From assembly GCA_945901215.1 (NCBI GenBank), contig CAMDKE010000058.1, forward strand, positions 1-10,843: a stretch of DNA of 10,843 nt. Direction: 5' to 3'. Positions 7,118 to 10,843 of this stretch are shown piece after piece. A program made the position numbers and the translations under genes. The stretch comes from Comamonas sp. lk. Lineage in GTDB: Bacteria > Pseudomonadota > Gammaproteobacteria > Burkholderiales > Burkholderiaceae_C. Position 1 is the first letter of the stretch; each line of letters starts with the position of its first letter. The notes beneath the pieces were generated by a model that did no database searches, was not told where the DNA came from, and saw only the letters and a list, made by a program, of their open reading frames with translations.

Positions 7118-8989
7118 TCAGCTCGGTTTGATCATATTTTTCAAGACGCTGGCTACGCGGGCAGAGTCGTCGGATACGATCATGCGGATCAGCGCGACTT
7201 TGTCGTCGTAGGTGTTGGCAGTGTCCATCATTTCGGCGGAGATGCCTGACTTCTTGGCCTTCATCTTGGCCTTCATTTCTTCCAGCGTGTCGGCAGCCGA
7301 CGGCTCGGCGGATTCGGCTGCTGCCGTTTCGGCTGCCGCAACCTCCAGCGCCAGCTGCTGTTCCTGGGCGATTTGTATGGACTCGGCGGCGGCCTGGGCT
7401 GCCTCTTTGTCGCGGTTCATCATGTGCATGACCACCGGGCGCACCACCACCATCAGGAAGGCGACAAACATAAGTCCCAAAAAGGCCGACTTGATATTGG
7501 TCATGACGGCCTCGTCCTTGTGCCAGGGGATGCTCAGGTCCATCGGCGTCTCGGGCTCGAACTTGGCCTGGATCACGCTGACCACGTCTTTGCGTCCTTC
7601 GTCAAAGCCAACCACGCCGCGCACCAGTTGCTGCATGCGTTCCACCTCTTCCGGTGTGTAGGGGTTGGGTTTGGGCGGCTGGTCTTCGCCCTTGTCGTTC
7701 TTGGGCTGGGGCTGGGGCGGCCGCTCGTTGATGACCACGGCCACGCTCAGGCGCTGGATGCCGCCGCTGGCGCTCTTGGTGTGGCGAACCTGGCGGTCAA
7801 TTTCATAGTTGCGCGTGCTGCGCGTTGCAATGGTGCTGCGCTCGTCGGAAGCGGTTTGGGGTGTGGACGCGGTATTGAGCGAGGTGGTGGGTGCCACGGG
7901 CGCGGTGTTGGACAAGGTGCCGGGAATGCCAGAGGCTTCTTTTGCGCTGTTGCGGTCTTCGCTGTTCACCTCGGAGCGGGTTTTCGGGCCTTTGCCGCCG
8001 GTGTCAAAGTCTTCGATCGTGACTTCGGTCTGGCTGTAATCCAGGCTGAGGTTGACCTGCGAGCGCACATTGGCCTCGCCCACGATGGGCGCCAGGATTT
8101 GGATCACGCGCTGGCGGTACAGATCTTCCATGGCCTGCTTGTGCTTGGTCTGGCCGGCATTCATGCCCATGGAGGCATCAGACTCGGCGTCGGTCATGAG
8201 CTTGCCAAAGTTGTCCACCACGGCTACGTTTTCAGGCGTGAGCATGGGCACGCTCGACGCCACCAGGTGAACGATGGCTTGCACTTGCATGGGGCTCACG
8301 GTGCGGCCCATTTGCGGGGTGACCACGATCGAGGCTTTGGGTGGCGTGCGGTCGCGCACAAACACCGAAGGCTTGGTGGTAGCCAGGTGCACGCGTGCGG
8401 TCTGAATGGACTCAATCTGCTGGATGCTGCGCGCGAGCTCTTGCTCCATGGCAGAGTTGTAGCGCACCTGTTCCATGAACTGGCTGGTGGTCATGGCCGA
8501 CTGGTCTTTCAAAGAGTCCAGGCCGGTGGCGGCGGTTTTGGGCAGGCCTTTGGAGGCCAGGTAAATGCGTGCCTCGTGGTAGCGGTTGTTGGGCACGGTG
8601 ATTTGGCCGCTGCCTGCGTCGATGATGGGTTTGAACTCACCAGCCTTTAGCGCCTCGTAGACGGCTTGCTGGTCGGTCTCGGTCACGCCGGTAACGATGG
8701 GGCGGTAGGTGGGCGCGGTAATGAGGGTGTAGACCAGCGCAAACGCCAGCAAGGCCATGGCAATGACCATCAGCGGCAGGGACTTTTTCACCGCAGGCTG
8801 GTTCAATATTTGTTTGATGGGGCCAAACGGGCCCGAAAAATCGGCACCTGAGCCTGTGGCGTCGTTGAACGCGTCGTCGCCCCGGTCGGTCGAGGCTACA
8901 CGGCGGTCATTGCCGCTGCGGGTGGCCAGTGGGGCGTTGCCTGCGTTGGCGGGTAAAAAGGTGCCAGCGGTTGCGGTTGCAGTTGCCAT
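7118..8989 (-). CDS. fliF: Flagellar MS-ring protein FliF
   Basis: FliF forms the membrane-embedded MS ring on which rod, export gate and rotor assemble. The 623-residue protein has two membrane segments (about 71-91 and 502-522) flanking a large periplasmic part. The first half of that part holds the YscJ-like ring-building motifs (TVPNNRYHEARIYLASKGLP region, then the QTARVHLATTKPSVF region). A long Ser/Thr/Asn-rich stretch (about 345-405) is the poorly conserved collar insertion. The C-terminal tail (about 595-621, DDKVALIRMIVSDD onward) is the FliG-binding helix pair. The protein is longer than the 560 residues of Salmonella FliF because of an extra cytoplasmic N-terminus of about 50 residues and an Ala/Glu-rich insert between membrane segment 2 and the FliG-binding tail. 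AAAGAGA precedes the ATG at about 8 nt. Confidence 0.96.
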   Translation of the reverse strand: MATATATAGTFLPANAGNAPLATRSGNDRRVASTDRGDDAFNDATGSGADFSGPFGPIKQILNQPAVKKSLPLMVIAMALLAFALVYTLITAPTYRPIVTGVTETDQQAVYEALKAGEFKPIIDAGSGQITVPNNRYHEARIYLASKGLPKTAATGLDSLKDQSAMTTSQFMEQVRYNSAMEQELARSIQQIESIQTARVHLATTKPSVFVRDRTPPKASIVVTPQMGRTVSPMQVQAIVHLVASSVPMLTPENVAVVDNFGKLMTDAESDASMGMNAGQTKHKQAMEDLYRQRVIQILAPIVGEANVRSQVNLSLDYSQTEVTIEDFDTGGKGPKTRSEVNSEDRNSAKEASGIPGTLSNTAPVAPTTSLNTASTPQTASDERSTIATRSTRNYEIDRQVRHTKSASGGIQRLSVAVVINERPPQPQPKNDKGEDQPPKPNPYTPEEVERMQQLVRGVVGFDEGRKDVVSVIQAKFEPETPMDLSIPWHKDEAVMTNIKSAFLGLMFVAFLMVVVRPVVMHMMNRDKEAAQAAAESIQIAQEQQLALEVAAAETAAAESAEPSAADTLEEMKAKMKAKKSGISAEMMDTANTYDDKVALIRMIVSDDSARVASVLKNMIKPS

Positions 8990-9042
8990 GGGGAGTCTCT
9001 TTCAGCGCTGTTGGGGTGGGCGTGTGGGGTCGGTTGCGGGCT

Positions 9043-9381
9043 TTAGACCGGCATGTTCATGATGTCTTCGTACGCTTTGAGCACCTTGTTGCGTACCTGC
9101 AAGGTGGCTTCAAAGGAGAGCGAGGCTTTTTGCATCTTCAGCACCACGTCCGTGAGCGGGACGTTTTCGCCGCGCTCGAAAGCCTGGGCGGTTTTTTGTG
9201 CGTCCACCTGCGTTGCATTGGTCTGGCTCACGGCTTGGCGGATCAGCTCCGAGAAGTCGGTTTTGGTCGTAGCCTGCGTGCCCGCGTTGGGGTCGATTTG
9301 GCCACTGGCTTGCGCTGCATGGGTTTGCAGCGTCTTGAGCATGGCGGCAATGCTGTTGGCAGAGGTGGCTTTTTCGATCAT
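9043..9381 (-). CDS. fliE: Flagellar hook-basal body protein FliE
   Basis: FliE is the small exported protein that joins the MS ring to the proximal rod and is the first rod component assembled. The product has 112 residues, close to the usual 100-115, with no cleavable signal peptide, as expected of a type III export substrate. The C-terminal half carries the family core: the VPLTDVVLKMQKASLSFE segment (residues about 74-91) followed by QVRNKVLKAYEDIMNMPV at the very end. The first 40 residues are Ala/Thr/Gln-rich and variable, as in other FliE proteins. It begins 34 bp after the regulator's stop and ends 53 bp before fliF. No sigma-54 -24/-12 pair is evident in the short upstream gap. Confidence 0.96.
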   Translation of the reverse strand: MIEKATSANSIAAMLKTLQTHAAQASGQIDPNAGTQATTKTDFSELIRQAVSQTNATQVDAQKTAQAFERGENVPLTDVVLKMQKASLSFEATLQVRNKVLKAYEDIMNMPV

Positions 9382-9415
9382 GGCAGTATTCCGGTCGTTT
9401 TTGGTGGGCCTGCGC

Positions 9416-10843
9416 TCAGGGCTGCGAAAGCAAAGGCAGGTTCAGGTCACGCAGGCGGGCGAGCTTGTAGCGCAGCGTGCGCGGGCTGATGCCGAGCTTT
9501 TCCGCCGCCTCCAAGCGGCTGCGTGAGGACTCCAGCGCCATACGGATCAACTGGTTTTCGTTGTGCATCACAGCGGCATGCAAGGGGCCACCCAGGTGCG
9601 CCTCGACCGGTGGGATCGCCGCTGCGTCGGCCCCGTGCGCCACCAACATGGGCACCGGCTCGGTGGGCAGTACGCTGGGCGTAGGGGCCATAGACTCGCC
9701 GGTTGCGGGCGCGTTGTGCAGGCTTGCGGCGAGCATGGCGTCATCAGTCATGTCGTCAAACATCAGATGCTGGACATCAATATGGTGGTCGGCACACAAG
9801 ACCACGGCGCGCTGAATCACGTTTTCCAGTTCACGCACATTACCCGGCCAGGCGTAGGCCAGCAGCAGGGCTTGGGCCGCAGCGCTCACGCTCCAGGTCT
9901 GGGCGGTGCGGGTATGGCGGGCCAGCAGGCGGGCCACCAGCGGCAAGATGTCGCCTGCGCGCTCGGCCAGCGGTGGCACGCGCAGCTTGAAGGTGCTCAA
10001 GCGGAAGTACAAATCCTCGCGGAACTCGCGCATGCCGATGGCTTCGCGCAGGTTTTTGTTGGTAGCAGCTACCACGCGCACGTCCAGCGCGATCAAGCGC
10101 TCGCCGCCCAGGCGCACCAGCGTGCGCTCTTGCAGCACCCGCAGCAGCTTGGCTTGCAATTGCAGGGGCAACTCGCCAATTTCATCTAAAAACAAAGTGC
10201 CGCCCTGGGCTTGCTCAAACAAGCCCCGGTGCTCCTTGACGGCGCCGGTGAAAGCGCCCTTTTCGTGGCCAAAGAGCATGTCTTCGATCATGTGCTCGGG
10301 CAAGGCGGCGCAGTTCAGGCCAATAAAAGGGCCATTAGCTGCGCTCGACGATTCATGCAACACGCGGGCCAGCACCTCTTTACCCGAACCAGTGGGGCCT
10401 TCAATCAATACGGCGACCTGCGCTTGCGCCACGCGCTGCGCCAGGGCCAGCAGGTTGCGGCTCACGGGGTCTACATAAACCACGCTGCGCACTGCACTTT
10501 CCGCTGCGGGCTTGCTTGCGGGGCTTAAGGGCGTGTTTTCATGGGCGGGCAAAGCGGCCACTGCGGCGCGTTGAATGGCGGCCTGCCAGGCTGCCGCGCT
10601 CCAGTCGTCAGCCGCGAGCACGTGGCAGGCGCCGGTTTGCAGGGCTTGTACTGCGAGCTCGAGTTGGCGGCGCTCGGTGCGGCAGACCACGGCCACGGCG
10701 TGGTCCATTTGGTTGACCAGGGTCATGGTCTCGTGCAGCAAGCCGATATCGGTGCCCAGCCCCAAAACCACGGCGCGCCGACCTTGGTGGGGAGCCGACA
10801 GACCGGCTTCGAGTTCCTCCAAGGTGCTAATGGGCGATGCGTG
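9416..10843 (-). CDS. Sigma-54-dependent flagellar activator, FlrC/FleR type (5' end outside window)
   Basis: This is an RpoN enhancer-binding protein that probably activates the adjacent flagellar genes. Residues are counted from a TTG at 10822. Walker A GPTGSGKE is at 142-149, the sigma-54-contacting GAFTGA loop at 189-194, Walker B TLFLDEIG at 209-216 and GNVRELEN at 327-334. A Fis-type helix-turn-helix lies at about 431-460 (LGISPRTLRYKLARLRD), a C-terminus that resembles FlrC/FleR more than FleQ. The first 90 residues look like the second half of a receiver domain, but no phospho-acceptor Asp is seen at the end of the AVVLGLG strand and the later conserved Lys is absent. The frame stays open to the window edge and the TTG has no Shine-Dalgarno, so I think the true start is outside, with about 50 residues missing. 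A Pro/Ala/Thr-rich linker (about 370-412) precedes the HTH. Confidence 0.92.
   Translation of the reverse strand, partial: HASPISTLEELEAGLSAPHQGRRAVVLGLGTDIGLLHETMTLVNQMDHAVAVVCRTERRQLELAVQALQTGACHVLAADDWSAAAWQAAIQRAAVAALPAHENTPLSPASKPAAESAVRSVVYVDPVSRNLLALAQRVAQAQVAVLIEGPTGSGKEVLARVLHESSSAANGPFIGLNCAALPEHMIEDMLFGHEKGAFTGAVKEHRGLFEQAQGGTLFLDEIGELPLQLQAKLLRVLQERTLVRLGGERLIALDVRVVAATNKNLREAIGMREFREDLYFRLSTFKLRVPPLAERAGDILPLVARLLARHTRTAQTWSVSAAAQALLLAYAWPGNVRELENVIQRAVVLCADHHIDVQHLMFDDMTDDAMLAASLHNAPATGESMAPTPSVLPTEPVPMLVAHGADAAAIPPVEAHLGGPLHAAVMHNENQLIRMALESSRSRLEAAEKLGISPRTLRYKLARLRDLNLPLLSQP

Noticed and set aside
7373..8650. Long open plus-strand frame opposite fliF (425 codons)
   Set aside because: It lies wholly antisense to an unambiguous fliF, and its translation is a Gly/Ala/His/Val-rich string without domains, as expected of a shadow frame in high-GC coding DNA.
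9382..9480. Possible sigma-54 promoter before fliE
   Set aside because: I looked for a GG-N10-GC core on the minus strand in the 34-bp gap and the end of the regulator gene and found no good match. The promoter may lie further upstream or fliE may be read through from the regulator.

Overview
The window reads as chromosomal DNA of a high-GC betaproteobacterium, most likely order Burkholderiales and family Comamonadaceae (Rhodoferax/Polaromonas-like). This placement is inferred from overall protein style and gene order, not from a database search. Every gene I can support lies on the minus strand, so transcription runs from high to low coordinates. No RNA gene, insertion sequence, CRISPR array or phage gene is visible.

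The upper two thirds (about 3271-10843) is a flagellar basal-body and export-apparatus cluster in the classical order: a sigma-54 activator of FlrC/FleR type (cut by the window edge), then fliE, fliF, fliG, fliH, fliI and fliJ. The genes are tightly packed, with gaps of 22-53 bp or overlaps of 8 bp. FliF builds the MS ring, FliE joins it to the rod, and FliG is the rotor/switch protein seated on FliF. FliH, FliI and FliJ form the soluble ATPase complex that feeds the export gate. The activator presumably switches the cluster on with RpoN, as flrC/fleR do next to fliE in Vibrio and Pseudomonas.

Directly after fliJ (1623-3274), where many relatives carry fliK, there are two unrecognised genes instead. 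One is a 260-residue soluble protein with a faint Rossmann/SAM-methyltransferase look. The other is a Ser/Thr/Gly-rich lipoprotein. Both junctions are ATGA stop/start overlaps, so the two are very probably translated as the tail of the flagellar operon. They are the best candidates here for something undescribed.

After a 136-bp gap holding a weak hairpin (a possible operon end), a separate unit (1-1486) encodes a membrane-anchored alpha-type carbonic anhydrase. It has a long coiled-coil/helical stalk and a histidine-rich decapeptide-repeat linker. The first 43 codons of another small membrane protein follow and run off the left edge.
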